64,000 bases of DNA, taken from contig NC_134841.1 of assembly GCF_965363235.1 (NCBI RefSeq), positions 53,031,078-53,095,077 on the forward strand, written 5' to 3'. A program made the translations under genes and the position numbers. The DNA comes from Mytilus galloprovincialis. Lineage: Eukaryota; Mollusca; Bivalvia; Mytilida; Mytilidae. Positions within the stretch are counted from its first letter, which is position 1; every line of letters begins with the position of its first letter. The notes beneath the pieces were generated by a model. That model did no database searches, was not told the DNA's origin, and worked only from the letters and a program-made list of their open reading frames with translations. Shown piece after piece: positions 37,740 to 47,400 of the stretch.

Positions 37740-39830
37740 ATGTATAGTTGTACAAAGAAACAATCTAACCGTCACATGAAAGATCATGAACCTCCAGTTT
37801 GTGCTTATTTGGGAGTCATGATCCACTGTAAGACTAGAAAACGTGATCTAGTAGATACTTTCTTCAAACTTGGACTGTCTGTCTCCTACGATCGAGTGTT
37901 AGAAATTTCTACTTCAATGGCCAATGATGCTTGTCGTCGTTATGTTCAAGAAGGTATTGTTTGCCCTACCAATCTATTGCAAAATGTATTCACTTCATCT
38001 GCTGTAGACAACCTTGATCACAATCCAAGCAGTATATCGTCAAAAGATTCATTCCATGGTACAGGTATATCTTTATTCCAACATATTTCAGAGGATGCTC
38101 AAGGCGTTGTTCAAGCATTGGACCAATCTGAAACTATGTTGAAATGTCAGTCAAAGAGAGTTTCTCTTTTACCAGAGAGTTATTCAAATCTTCCACCAGC
38201 TGTACTAAGATTCAACGAACCAGATATTCCATTAGTTGAAGGAGAACTTTCAATTGATATGTTCTCATTCCCAGCTGCATTAAAAGGGGAATTCAAATGG
38301 CTGAAACATGTTGCAGAAAATTCAAGTGTTAGGGCTACAGTGGGTACAAATATTTCATGGTCCGCCTATCATGCTGCAGTCCTGCCAGATGGGAATAAAT
38401 TACCAGCAGTGTCTGCCCTTTTACCTCTGTTTCATGAGCAAGCAAAATCTGTTGCAATGATACGACACTCATTGAACATTATTCGTAGCGCTGTTAGAAA
38501 GCTAAATCCAGGCCAAACTCCAGTTGTTGCTTTTGACCAACCCCCTTTCACTGTAGCAAAACTAATACAGTGGAACTGGCCTCAGATATATGGTGAGGAT
38601 CACTTTGTTATGATGTTCGGTGGCCTACACATAGAAATGGCTGCGTTCAAAGCACTTGGAAGTTGGCTTGAAGATAGTGGATGGACTAGTGTGTTAGTAA
38701 ATGCACAGGTTACATCACCAGGTACAGCTGATTCATTCCTAAAGGCATCTCATGTTACAAAAACACGTAGAGCACACCAAGTTACAGCATGCACACTTTA
38801 CCGTCTATTGTCAAATGCTTACTGTCAATGCAAAGATGTTTTGAGGGATGATGAGGTTACCTTAGAATTTGAAGACTGGTGTTTGGAACGATCTAAAGAA
38901 TCTCCTCATTTTAAATTTTGGTATACAACTCTCCGATTTGAATTGACAGTATTAATATTTATAAGGTCTATACGTGAGGCTAACTTTTCATTATATATTG
39001 AAGCTCTCTCAAAGATCATTCCTTGGTTTTTTGCCTTGGATCACACCAACTATTCACGATGGCTACCAATTCATCTGCGTGATATGGTTCAGTTACCAAA
39101 AACGAACCCAGAAACCCACAGAGCATTCCTTGAGGGCAACTTTGTTGTCAACAAGACCGAGAAGAAATTTTCCTGTATGGCTATTGATCAAGCCCACGAA
39201 CAAAATAATGCTTGTGTTAAAGCAGATGGTGGTGCTGTTGGGTTGACGGAAAATCCAGGGGCGCTTCGTAGATGGATGGTTGCAGGGCCTGAAATGGCTA
39301 GGTTGGTAAATGAATTTGAAAATGTCACTGAATGCTTTGTGAACACTAACGCATCTAATAAACTTCATCATGAACAAACATTATCCTTTCAAGAATCTTT
39401 CCGAAATGACATTGTGTCTTTGTATGATGTAATTGATGATCTTGGAAATCCGTTTTTAGAGACAAGTAAGGATTTGCTTGTATTAGATTCGAAGAACATT
39501 GTTGACATATCAGTTGTTAAAACTGTTAACACAATAGAATCATTGGGACAAGAACAGTTTGAAAAGTATACGAAAGAACGCCTTGTTGATCGAACAACGT
39601 CTGTCTTTGATACCATCAAGAGGAATGAGTTACCACTTTTTCAAACACCACCTACTGCAAAGAAAACGTCTACGACAGATCACAAGCTAATGGCTTTGAA
39701 AAGTAATTGTTCTTTATTTTCAAGATTGTATATGCTTGTCAATCAAGAGATGGAAACCTTGACGATTTCTTCAGACATGAGAATCATGCTTTCCCTCCAT
39801 CGCTTAGTCAAAATGGTACTATACGTCTAG
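37740..39830 (+). CDS. Transposon protein, central transposase-like part
   Basis: Downstream continuation of the protein begun at 36166. The ATG at 37740 is internal, next to the MITE scar. Conserved blocks: VVAFDQPPF (D266), MMFGGLHIEMAAFKALGSWL (294-310), WFFALDHTNYSRWLPIHLRD (D434), then FSCMAIDQAHEQNNACVK (D483, E487) and GGAVGLTENPGALRRWM. The spaced acidic residues suggest a DDE/RNase H-like core, but I cannot prove the fold. The true frame leaves this ORF near 39733, where a one-base shift moves the coding into the next frame (CQSRDGNLDDFF); the last ~35 codons here are out of register and meaningless. Confidence 0.75.
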   Translation: MYSCTKKQSNRHMKDHEPPVCAYLGVMIHCKTRKRDLVDTFFKLGLSVSYDRVLEISTSMANDACRRYVQEGIVCPTNLLQNVFTSSAVDNLDHNPSSISSKDSFHGTGISLFQHISEDAQGVVQALDQSETMLKCQSKRVSLLPESYSNLPPAVLRFNEPDIPLVEGELSIDMFSFPAALKGEFKWLKHVAENSSVRATVGTNISWSAYHAAVLPDGNKLPAVSALLPLFHEQAKSVAMIRHSLNIIRSAVRKLNPGQTPVVAFDQPPFTVAKLIQWNWPQIYGEDHFVMMFGGLHIEMAAFKALGSWLEDSGWTSVLVNAQVTSPGTADSFLKASHVTKTRRAHQVTACTLYRLLSNAYCQCKDVLRDDEVTLEFEDWCLERSKESPHFKFWYTTLRFELTVLIFIRSIREANFSLYIEALSKIIPWFFALDHTNYSRWLPIHLRDMVQLPKTNPETHRAFLEGNFVVNKTEKKFSCMAIDQAHEQNNACVKADGGAVGLTENPGALRRWMVAGPEMARLVNEFENVTECFVNTNASNKLHHEQTLSFQESFRNDIVSLYDVIDDLGNPFLETSKDLLVLDSKNIVDISVVKTVNTIESLGQEQFEKYTKERLVDRTTSVFDTIKRNELPLFQTPPTAKKTSTTDHKLMALKSNCSLFSRLYMLVNQEMETLTISSDMRIMLSLHRLVKMVLYV

Positions 39831-41122
39831 GAACAAAAGCTGACCTTCTTTCAAAATGTCTGGAGAGGTTAACCCCTCCAACAGATGTTAAACCTGTAGT
39901 GTCGTCTGTTATTCTTGATGGATCTGCAGTTGTTAATATGCTTAAGCCTGTCAATATCAAATCATTTAATGAATACGCTTTAAAAGTGTTTATACCGTAT
40001 ATTCAGAATATTGGAAAAGATGTACAAAGAATTGACATTGTATTTGACACATACATTGACAATAGCTTAAAGGCATCTACTCGAGGAAAACGTGGGAAAG
40101 GTATTCGAAGACGAGTTCAAGATGAAACAAATGTACCAGGAAATTGGCAGGAATTCTTGCGCCTAGATGAAAATAAAATTGAGTTGTTTCATTTTCTCGC
40201 TGATAAAATAACCAGTGCTGGTATCGACAATGAGATCGTAGTAACTGACAAGATCAACGCCCTTGGAAATACTGCAGAACACAGCTATGAATTGTTAAGC
40301 CCATGTTCACACGAGGAAGCTGATACTAGAATGTTGTTGCATGCCTTAGATGCTTCCCTGAAAGGCCACAACAGAATACTGATCAGAACAGTTGACACAA
40401 ATGTTGTTGTCTTGTCTGTCTCTTGTTTCAACAGACTGCAAATTGAACAGCTGTGGATAGGTTTTGGCACTGGAAAGAACTTCCGATATATTTCAGTTCA
40501 TGGATTGTGCCTTGCTCTAGGACCATTGAAATCGAAAGTCTTTCCACTGTTCCATGCTTTTACCGGTTGTGACACAGTCTCAGCTTTTTCTGGGAAAGGT
40601 AAGAAATCAGCTTGGGACACATGGTCCGTATATGAGGAGTTGTCAGATGCATTTCTGCAGATTATTGAGAATCCAAATGAAGTGGAAATTTTAAAAGTGT
40701 TGAAAGTAATAGAACGGTATGTTGTTCTTTTGTATGATCGGTCTAGTACAGCTCAAACGATGAATGAGTTAAGAAAACAGTTATTCACACAAAAGACAAG
40801 AACAATTGACAATATTCCTCCAACAAGAGATGCACTTCTTCAACATACGAAACGTGCAGTTTACCAAGGTAGTGTTATTTGGGGAAATTGTTTAGTTGCA
40901 AATCCAGGAATGCCATCACCAGATTTATTTGGTTGGCAAAAACTTGATGGTACTTGGGTACCATTCTGGTCTGTGCTTGCTGAAGCTTCAATGTCATGCC
41001 AAGAGCTCATCCACTGTGGCTGTAAGAAAGGATATCGAGGAGCATGTAAATGCTTGAAAGCAGCACTAAAATGCACAGCATTATGCAAATGCTCACCGGA
41101 CTGTGAAAGAGAAACAGATTGA
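39707..41122 (+). CDS. FEN1/XPG-like PIN nuclease domain with Cys-rich tail (transposon)
   Basis: Coding begins effectively near 39733; the first ~9 codons are out of register. PIN/5'-nuclease landmarks appear in order: SVILDGSAVVNML (D71), IDIVFDTYID (D114), basic RGKRGKGIRRR, HEEADTRMLLHA (E203, E204, D206), IRTVDTNVVVLS (D230, N232), HAFTGCDTVSAF (D289) and GKGKKSAWD, like the helix-hairpin after the last Asp of FEN1. In FEN1-type enzymes the fifth motif is TxDxD; here the second Asp is Asn (AAT, 40400-40402), which may impair metal binding. The C-terminus (CxCKKG..GACKC..CTALCKC..C) is a Cys-rich cluster common in this protein group. It was probably one polyprotein with the upstream frames. 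Confidence 0.8.
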   Translation: MFFIFKIVYACQSRDGNLDDFFRHENHAFPPSLSQNGTIRLGTKADLLSKCLERLTPPTDVKPVVSSVILDGSAVVNMLKPVNIKSFNEYALKVFIPYIQNIGKDVQRIDIVFDTYIDNSLKASTRGKRGKGIRRRVQDETNVPGNWQEFLRLDENKIELFHFLADKITSAGIDNEIVVTDKINALGNTAEHSYELLSPCSHEEADTRMLLHALDASLKGHNRILIRTVDTNVVVLSVSCFNRLQIEQLWIGFGTGKNFRYISVHGLCLALGPLKSKVFPLFHAFTGCDTVSAFSGKGKKSAWDTWSVYEELSDAFLQIIENPNEVEILKVLKVIERYVVLLYDRSSTAQTMNELRKQLFTQKTRTIDNIPPTRDALLQHTKRAVYQGSVIWGNCLVANPGMPSPDLFGWQKLDGTWVPFWSVLAEASMSCQELIHCGCKKGYRGACKCLKAALKCTALCKCSPDCERETD

Positions 41123-41204
41123 GACTGAGCTTTATTTTGATTTCCCTGCATTTGGATCCATTATTTTTTAATCATTTTATACCATATTCAAAAACAAACG
41201 TCAA

Positions 41205-41700
41205 ATTTTTAAATGTTAAACGGCGCCATTTTGAATATTGCCGCCATTTTGAAAATATTATCTTTGTACCCAGGTAAAAGTGATACATTGTAAGCCTTTG
41301 TCGATATCAAATGATCAGTTTCACTACTTTGGTAACTTTCTGCTATCACACAATGATGGTGTATACATTCGAATACGGTAAAACTTAGACATTTTGACGC
41401 GCCATTTTGAATTTGGACGCCATTTTGATGATTTCTGTACCATAGGGTTTAACAACATAATAAATAACATATCTGAATTGTATTTCCTTAAGTTTCTGAC
41501 ATCTTTGGAACTTATTAGAATTGGAAGACTTCATCAAGTGAATGAAGTTATACTTATGTCGGCCATCTTGAATTTGGCGGCCATATTGGATTTTTTTTTC
41601 GTGGCTCCATATCTGAATTTTGTCTATACCCTTTAATCTTTCATTTTGCCAAGTTTCATGCTTTTACCATAAAGTGATCAATTATTCTGATATCCGCTGG
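41205..41700 (-). repeat. Right subterminal array of the transposon
   Basis: About three units in opposite orientation carry GGCGCCATTTTGAAT, CGCCATTTTGA and GGCGGCCATATTGG, ending in the terminal inverted repeat at 41570-41702. It mirrors the left array. Confidence 0.75.
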
Positions 41701-42039
41701 ACTATAAAGGACATAGTAATATATATTGTAAAATTTCTGTGTAATAATATTTGGATTTGGATGCAGCTTCTAGCACAACTTGTCCCAATGCTCTGAGAGA
41801 AAAAAGAAAATACACAAAAAACACAAAACAAAAATGGTATGAATTATGAGTATTTTCATTCTGTTTTATGAATGAACACATTCCATACAAGATATCCTTA
41901 TTTTCATTACTCATTAACCTAATAATCATATCTTTAATTGTCAACATATCAAAATTGGCACAATTTTTCAAAGCACAAAGTATTAATTTCAATAATTAAT
42001 GTCAATATGTCATTATGTTATATTTCTATTATAAATTAG

Positions 42040-42360
42040 AAAATACGTTGTCCACATAAGTCAAAATTATTTAATCGCGTAGTGGAATGCACCATTTGTG
42101 GATTCTTATAAATTCTATAGAACTTTTGGACTATTTTAAATCTCGGTCTATTTCTGAAATTAATTCTTACATGCTTTTGATTTTAAAACCCTGTATGCTA
42201 ACATTGCCCATGTGAAATTTTAAAACTGTTTGTTTCTTTTAGAATTGTACCACGATGATGACTGCTGTACCCATATTTTGACTATTTTATTTATTATGTC
42301 TGTTTAGTTCACGCATCATTGTAACTTTGACGGAATTTGACGAGACTGTCGTACAAAGGG
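42040..42360 (+). repeat. Family M5 copy
   Basis: TTGTGGATTCTTATAAATTC, AAATCTCGGTCTATTTCTG, CGATGATGACTGCTGTACCC and TAGTTCACGCATCATTGTAA parallel 18180-18560. Confidence 0.75.
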
Positions 42361-42560
42361 AGAGATTTGGCGCTATAAAACCAGGTTTAATCCACCATTT
42401 TCTACATTTGAAATGCCTGTACCAAAGCAGGAATATGACAGTTGTTGTCCATTCGATTTTTTATGTGTTTTGTCATTTGATTTTGCCATGTGATTAGGTT
42501 CTTTCCGATTTGATTTTCCTTTGAGCTCAGTATTTTTGTGATTTTACTTTTTACTTCTCT
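42345..42560 (+). repeat. Family M4 copy (opposite orientation to 17160)
   Basis: AACCAGGTTTAATCCACCATT, GCAGGAATATGACAGTTG and GCTCAGTATTTTTGTGATTTT are M4 in reverse. It directly follows M5. Confidence 0.75.
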
Positions 42561-43059
42561 CATTATTTAATGTCACAGGTACATTTAAGAAGAAAATGTA
42601 ACTCATCTTCAACTTCAGAGCTTGAGCATCTGGGACAAGTTCTATCGTGTCGGGGAATACCCTGATACCTTCCCTTTTTAATGTTTAGGGGGTGTGCTGA
42701 AAAAGATGTCAGATTTTTTCTAATATCAACATTGTGGATTAAAGATAAAGATTTTTCACAGACAAAATTATTTTATAAATTTATACATAAGAGTATAGTT
42801 TACTACCAGCATGTATTTGTAATGTCTGCTCCCATTCTTGTAAAAAAAGTTCTTAATAAACTTACTGTTTAGTAAGTTTTAATTGTTCACTGGGTTAGCA
42901 GACGTAATAATTTAAATATCACATTTAAACAACCATATCATGAAAGTTTTTTTGCATCAGATAAAAAAAATTGATTCACGAAAAGCACTATCTAGAAGTG
43001 GAGATATGAACTGATTTCTTATTAACCTGTTATAGTAATTAACCATAGCTTTTATAATA

Positions 43060-43218
43060 TTTAAGGAATGACTGTAATATTTTTTCTGTCTATGAAGAAA
43101 TAACATAAAAATTTGGTGCACACCGAATAACCCGCGTAGCGGGTTATTTAACAGTGTGCACTACATTTTTTATGTTATTTCGAATAGACAGAAAAAATAT
43201 TACAGTCATTTCTTATAA
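43060..43218. mobile_element. Palindromic MITE, family P2
   Basis: The arms (GAATGACTGTAATATTTTTT then CTGTCTAT, and its mirror AGACAGAAAAAATATTACAG then TCATTTC) run to a central perfect hairpin AATAACCCGCGTAGCGGGTTATT. The inner arms carry TGTGCAC copies. There is no ORF. Confidence 0.85.
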
Positions 43219-43323
43219 TTTAATTCTAAATTCCATTTTAAACCGTAGAAAACCATGAAAAAACGTTGACGACGTCACGATTACATGACTAAATTATGTC
43301 TATGGGCTGATAACAAAATAACG

Positions 43324-44115
43324 TCAGCCAATCAGAAGACGCGTTACTTCCAAAATTAAATTATTGTAATATAAAGGAAATCTTCTCGATTCAGATAAAA
43401 CATATATATTTGTTGCTTTTGAGTGGACACCAAGAATATATTTACAGAACTTTAAATGCAGTTTTCCTGCATGACATTTATTATAAATTTGTTGAAAGGT
43501 GAACAAGTCATTCCTTAATTTAGATGTGAACGAGTTAAACATTCCCCAAACCTCACAACCATATAATATCATGGTTTAATTGTATGATCAAAAACATGCA
43601 CACTAGTTATAACAGAAGGATTCAGTGACAATAAATCTTTTGATAATTTGAAGTATGCTTTTAAGACTTTTTTTTACAGAGGTCTTCTTGTGCAAAGGAA
43701 AATGATCGTGATGCTCAGAAGTGAATACCAAGATATTTGTATCTATTTACACATTCAAACAACACATGTTTAATCTTAAATATATGATGGATATGTCTGT
43801 CTGCCTTGTTGAATATCAATACGTTTGGTTTTTTTTGTGGTTTTTTTTTTTTGGTATTTACAGTTAGACACCAATCATTGCATTATGATCAAATAGATCA
43901 AGTTTCTTTTGAAGTCCTTCCAGAGAATTTGATAGTCAAATAATGTCGTCTGCATACATTTAACAATGAACCGAACGGTTTTTCAAGGTTATAGTATCAT
44001 CTATAGTCTGCGGGTATTTTGGTAAATCATCAATAAAAATATTAAAAAGATAAGAACAAAAAATAACGCCCTGTTTAACACCAAGCTTGACACCATAACT
44101 TTCTGCTAAGTTATT
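43324..44115 (-). mobile_element. LINE reverse-transcriptase remnant
   Basis: Read on the minus strand from 44115 it gives GVKLGVKQGVIF...YLFNIFIDDLPKYPQ, then YADDII (catalytic YADD) at about 43960, LEGLQKKLDLFD, and finally MILYGCEVWGMFNSF (43572 down) with LHLKFCKYILGVHSKATN. These are the RT fingers/palm and the thumb-proximal LYGCEVWG block of CR1/L2-like LINEs. Stops interrupt the frame. Confidence 0.8.
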
Positions 44116-44217
44116 TTTCATCTTTATGCATCTCCAAACCTGGAGATTTGTTCTTTGGGGTACCTAGTTATTATTCCATCCGTCGTTTTAAACACGAGTG
44201 TAGGAATTGCATGCAAA

Positions 44218-44355
44218 ATACCCGCAAATGTCGTTGTTCTCCTCTTATATTTAATGCGTTTCCCTCGGTTTTAGTTTGTTACCCCGATTTTGTTTTTTGT
44301 CCGTGGATTTGTGAGTTTTGAACAGCGGTATACTACTGTTGCCTTTATTTGCCGT
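44218..44355 (+). repeat. Family M3 copy
   Basis: GTCGTTGTTCTCCTCTTATA to GCGGTATACTACTGTTGCC; nearly identical to 27760-27880. Confidence 0.85.
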
Positions 44356-44452
44356 CGAACATGCGCATATTTCTTTTCATATCTAATAAGTGTGGACACA
44401 TATCAGTGTGGATAGTATATTTTGATGTTTGACAGTGTTAGAGTTCTCTGCA

Positions 44453-44470
44453 CCCCCCCCCCCCCCCCCC
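44453..44470 (+). repeat. Poly-C run
   Basis: About 18 consecutive C in an AT-rich setting. A second C-rich run lies at about 53162-53173. Confidence 0.95.
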
Positions 44471-44689
44471 AATAAGTTTCTATGTTTAACTGTGGTGCAC
44501 AGTGACAGTTAACCTGTACCAAACACTAAAATAGTAGTGTCTATTATTTAATATTTAGTTTTAATGTTCAAGACTGTCGTGAAGGAGACACTATTCAAAT
44601 CGGTGCTAACCGTTCATAGATTTTATTTAGATAACTACTATTAATATCAAATCACTTGAAAAGTTGGTCAGAATAGGTCAGGCAGATAC

Positions 44690-44883
44690 AGGCAGATACA
44701 AGCACATGCAAAGCGTGCGACCAGGGTATAGAAAATCTTAGTCACCTGTTTGTACATTGTCAAAAGTTCCAACCACTTCATGATTACCTTAAAGACACAT
44801 TACACAACATTTTTATCAATTACCCGCCTGAAATGGCTAATTCCATTCATTATGAACAGTTATTTTTACTTAGGTTTTTTTAA
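44690..44883 (+). mobile_element. LINE C-terminal fragment with CCHC motif
   Basis: The frame TSTCKACDQGIENLSHLFVHC has C-x2-C-x8-H-x4-C spacing, the knuckle found after the RT of many LINEs. QKFQPLHDYLKDTL follows, ending at TAA 44881-44883. The opposite strand and distance exclude joining with 43324-44115. Confidence 0.7.
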
Positions 44884-45064
44884 ACACTAATTCTCTGTAA
44901 GGGCCAAAAAATCAAAACATGCCAAGAAATCCTCGCTAAAAATTCCGGTCGACCTCCTACGGCAGTCATTAGTAGCTAAAGATTTGATTTCATTCAAGAA
45001 ATTAATTTATGACCTTTATGTACGTGTCGCTTATAACACGGCCATATAACTATAATATGTTTGT

Positions 45065-46125
45065 TGTACGTTGCACCTTTTAGAAAAGGATTTTCAATTG
45101 TGTCCATGTCTCTGGTGGTAACAATGTCTTCTCAGAGATAAAATGACTCTATTAGCGTGCATGTACCCGTTCCAGCGCTCGGATAATACCCTGTTACTTT
45201 TTCGTTCCTTATTCGCTTTTAATGCGCGGGGTAAGTATACGTTGCACCTTGAAATAAATCGTTTTTTTAATTGTGTTCATGTCTCTGGTGGTAACAATGT
45301 GTTCTTAGAGACGAAATGACCCTATTAGAGCGCATGTACCCGTTCCAGCGCTCGGTTAATACCCTGTTACCTATTCGTTACCTATTCGTTACCTATTCAC
45401 TTATAATACATTTGTTGTACGTTGCACCTTTTAGAAAAGGATTTTCAATTTTGTTCATGTCTCTGGTGGTTACAATGTATAATTAGAGATGAAATGACCA
45501 TATTAGCGTGCATGTACCCGTTCCAGCGCTCGGTTAATACCCTGTTACCTATTCGTTACCTATTCGTTACCTATTCGTTACGTTTTCACTTATAATACGT
45601 TTGTTGTACGTTGCACCTTTTAGAAAAGGATTTTCAATTGTGTTCATGTCTCTGGTGGTAACAATGTGTTCTTAGAGATGAAATTACCCTATTAGCGCGC
45701 ATGTACCCGTTCCAGCGCTCGGTTATTACCCTGTTGCCTATTCGTTACCTATTCGTTACCTATTCGTTACGTTTTCACTTATAATACGTTTGTTGTACGT
45801 TGCACCTTTTAGAAAAGGATTTTCAATTGTGTCCATGTCTCTGGTGGTAATAATGTGTTCTAAGAGATGAAATGACCCTATTAGCGCGCATGTACCCGTT
45901 CCAGCGCTCGGGTAATACCCTGTTACGTATTCGTTACCTATTCGTTACCTATTCGTTACCTATTCACTTATAATACGTTTGTTCTACGTTGCACCTTTTA
46001 GAAAAGGATTTTCAATTGTGTTCATGTCTCTGGTGGTAACAATGTGTTCTTAGAGATGAAATAACCCTTTAAGCGCGTATGTACCCGTTCCAGCGCTCGG
46101 CTAATACCTTGTTACCTATTCGTTA
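45065..46125 (-). repeat. Satellite SatA, block in first orientation (6 units)
   Basis: Six units of about 175-190 bp. Each has GTTGCACCTTTTAGAAAAGG, ATGTCTCTGGTGGTAACAATG, AGAGATGAAATGACCCTATT, CCCGTTCCAGCGCTCGG and TACCCTGTTACCTATTCG followed by 1-4 copies of GTTACCTATTC. Strand is given relative to the majority block at 46126-51060. Confidence 0.95.
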
Positions 46126-46652
46126 CTTCTTATTTCAAGGTGCAACGCATAGCACGCGTATTTAAAGCGAATAAGGAACGAATAAGTAACAGGGTATCAG
46201 TGGAGCGCTGAAACGGGTACATATGTTCGATTAAGGTTATTTCACCTCTAAGAACCGACAGTTACCACCAGAGACACACAAATATTTCTTTTTAAAGTGC
46301 AACGCATTACACACGTTTTAAAAGCGAATAAGGAACGAATAAGTAACAGGGTATCACTGAGCGGTGAAATGGGTACATATGCGCTAATAGGGTTTTTTCA
46401 ACTCAGATCAGAGAACACATAATTACCACCAGAGACGTGAAAGCAATCGATAATCGATTTATTTCAAGGTGCAACGTATACCACGCGTATTTAAAGCGAA
46501 TAAGGAACGAATAAGTAACAGGGTATCAGTCGAGCGCTGACACGGGTAAATATGTTCTATTAGGGTTATTTCACCTCTAAAAACCGACAGTTACCACCAA
46601 AGACACAAACATATTTCTTTTTTTAAAGTGCAACGCATAACACACGTTTTAT

Positions 46653-46996
46653 TTTTTAATTTAAACATATTCATTTATAGTGGATTGGGAAACAAGTTTT
46701 ACAACTTATATTTACCCCTTTCCACTTTTCGGGTGCGAGTGCTGCCTTGTAGCGGCATCAACCTACTCTTTTTCGAAATCTACAAGGGTGTCTTCAACGT
46801 GCAAGATATATGGCTCTCTCTTAACACGGGTCAGCCATTTATCGTCCCCTTCCGACGGACTATCATCGTTTCCTGAAGACCATAGTCGCAAATGGTGTCA
46901 AGGGAGAGCCGAAAATTGAATTCCTGAAATTTTCATCCCGAACGGGAATCGAACCAGGAACCATTGTGTTAGTAGTCCGATGCACTAACCGCTACA
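46653..46996 (-). mobile_element. tRNA-derived SINE inserted in SatA
   Basis: On the minus strand it starts with a tRNA-like head: A-box TAGCGGTTAGTGC and perfect B-box GGTTCGATTCC. A conserved central part follows (TCAGGAAACGATGATAGTCC, GACACCCTTGTAGATTTCG, TGCCGCTACAAGGCAGC), then an A/T-rich tail. The target duplication ACACGTTTTAT lies at 46642-46652 and 46997-47007. The central part resembles conserved SINE domains of molluscs. Not a functional tRNA. Confidence 0.9.
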
Positions 46997-47179
46997 ACAC
47001 GTTTTATAATCGAATAAGAAACGAATAAGTAACAGGGTATCAGTGTTGCGCTGAAACGGGTACATAAGTACTTTAAAGTTTTTAAAAAGTTAGCTAACAC
47101 CGCCGCCGCCGGATCACTATCCCTATGTCGAGCTTTCTGCAACAAAAGTTGCAGGCTCGACAAAAATTAAAAAGGGTGA

Positions 47180-47400
47180 GGATATCAAAAATTGAATAAG
47201 TAACGAATAAGGAATAAGTAACGAATAGGTAACGAAAAGGGAATAGAGAATAAATAACGAATAGGTAACGCATAGGGAATAGGGAATAAGTAACGAATAG
47301 GTAACAAATAGGGAATAGGGAATAAGCTACGAATAGGTAACGCATAGGGAATAGGGAATGAGTAACGAATAGGTAACACATAAGTAACAGGGTATTAACC
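47180..47400 (+). repeat. Expanded GAATAGGTAAC / GAATAGG tract within SatA
   Basis: About 220 bp of alternating 11-bp GAATAGGTAAC and 7-bp GAATAGG units; the minus-strand frame across it is only the repeat read as peptide. Confidence 0.95.

Larger units (their letters stand above)
35317..41702 (+). mobile_element. ~6.4-kb DNA transposon encoding zinc-finger/transposase-like and PIN-nuclease proteins
   Basis: The inverted ends match at several points: GTCCA at the tip, AATTGATCACTT(A/T)ATGGT then AAAAGCATGAAA, GATATGGAGCCA, AAAAAATCC and AATGGCCGCC, read left to right at 35317-35445 and in reverse at 41702-41570. Inside are three long plus-strand frames at 36166-41122. The right flank TATAAAGGAC joined to the left flank GGTGCTTA resembles the paralogous site at 35131-35143, supporting the borders. 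The coding sequences resemble a large group of uncharacterised proteins in corals, sponges, molluscs and lancelets; I do not know an accepted superfamily name. It is damaged: one MITE insertion and one frameshift. Confidence 0.75.

Noticed and set aside
46937..47001. A functional tRNA gene on the minus strand
   Set aside because: The A and B boxes are present, but it is the head of a SINE with a target duplication and a conserved SINE body.
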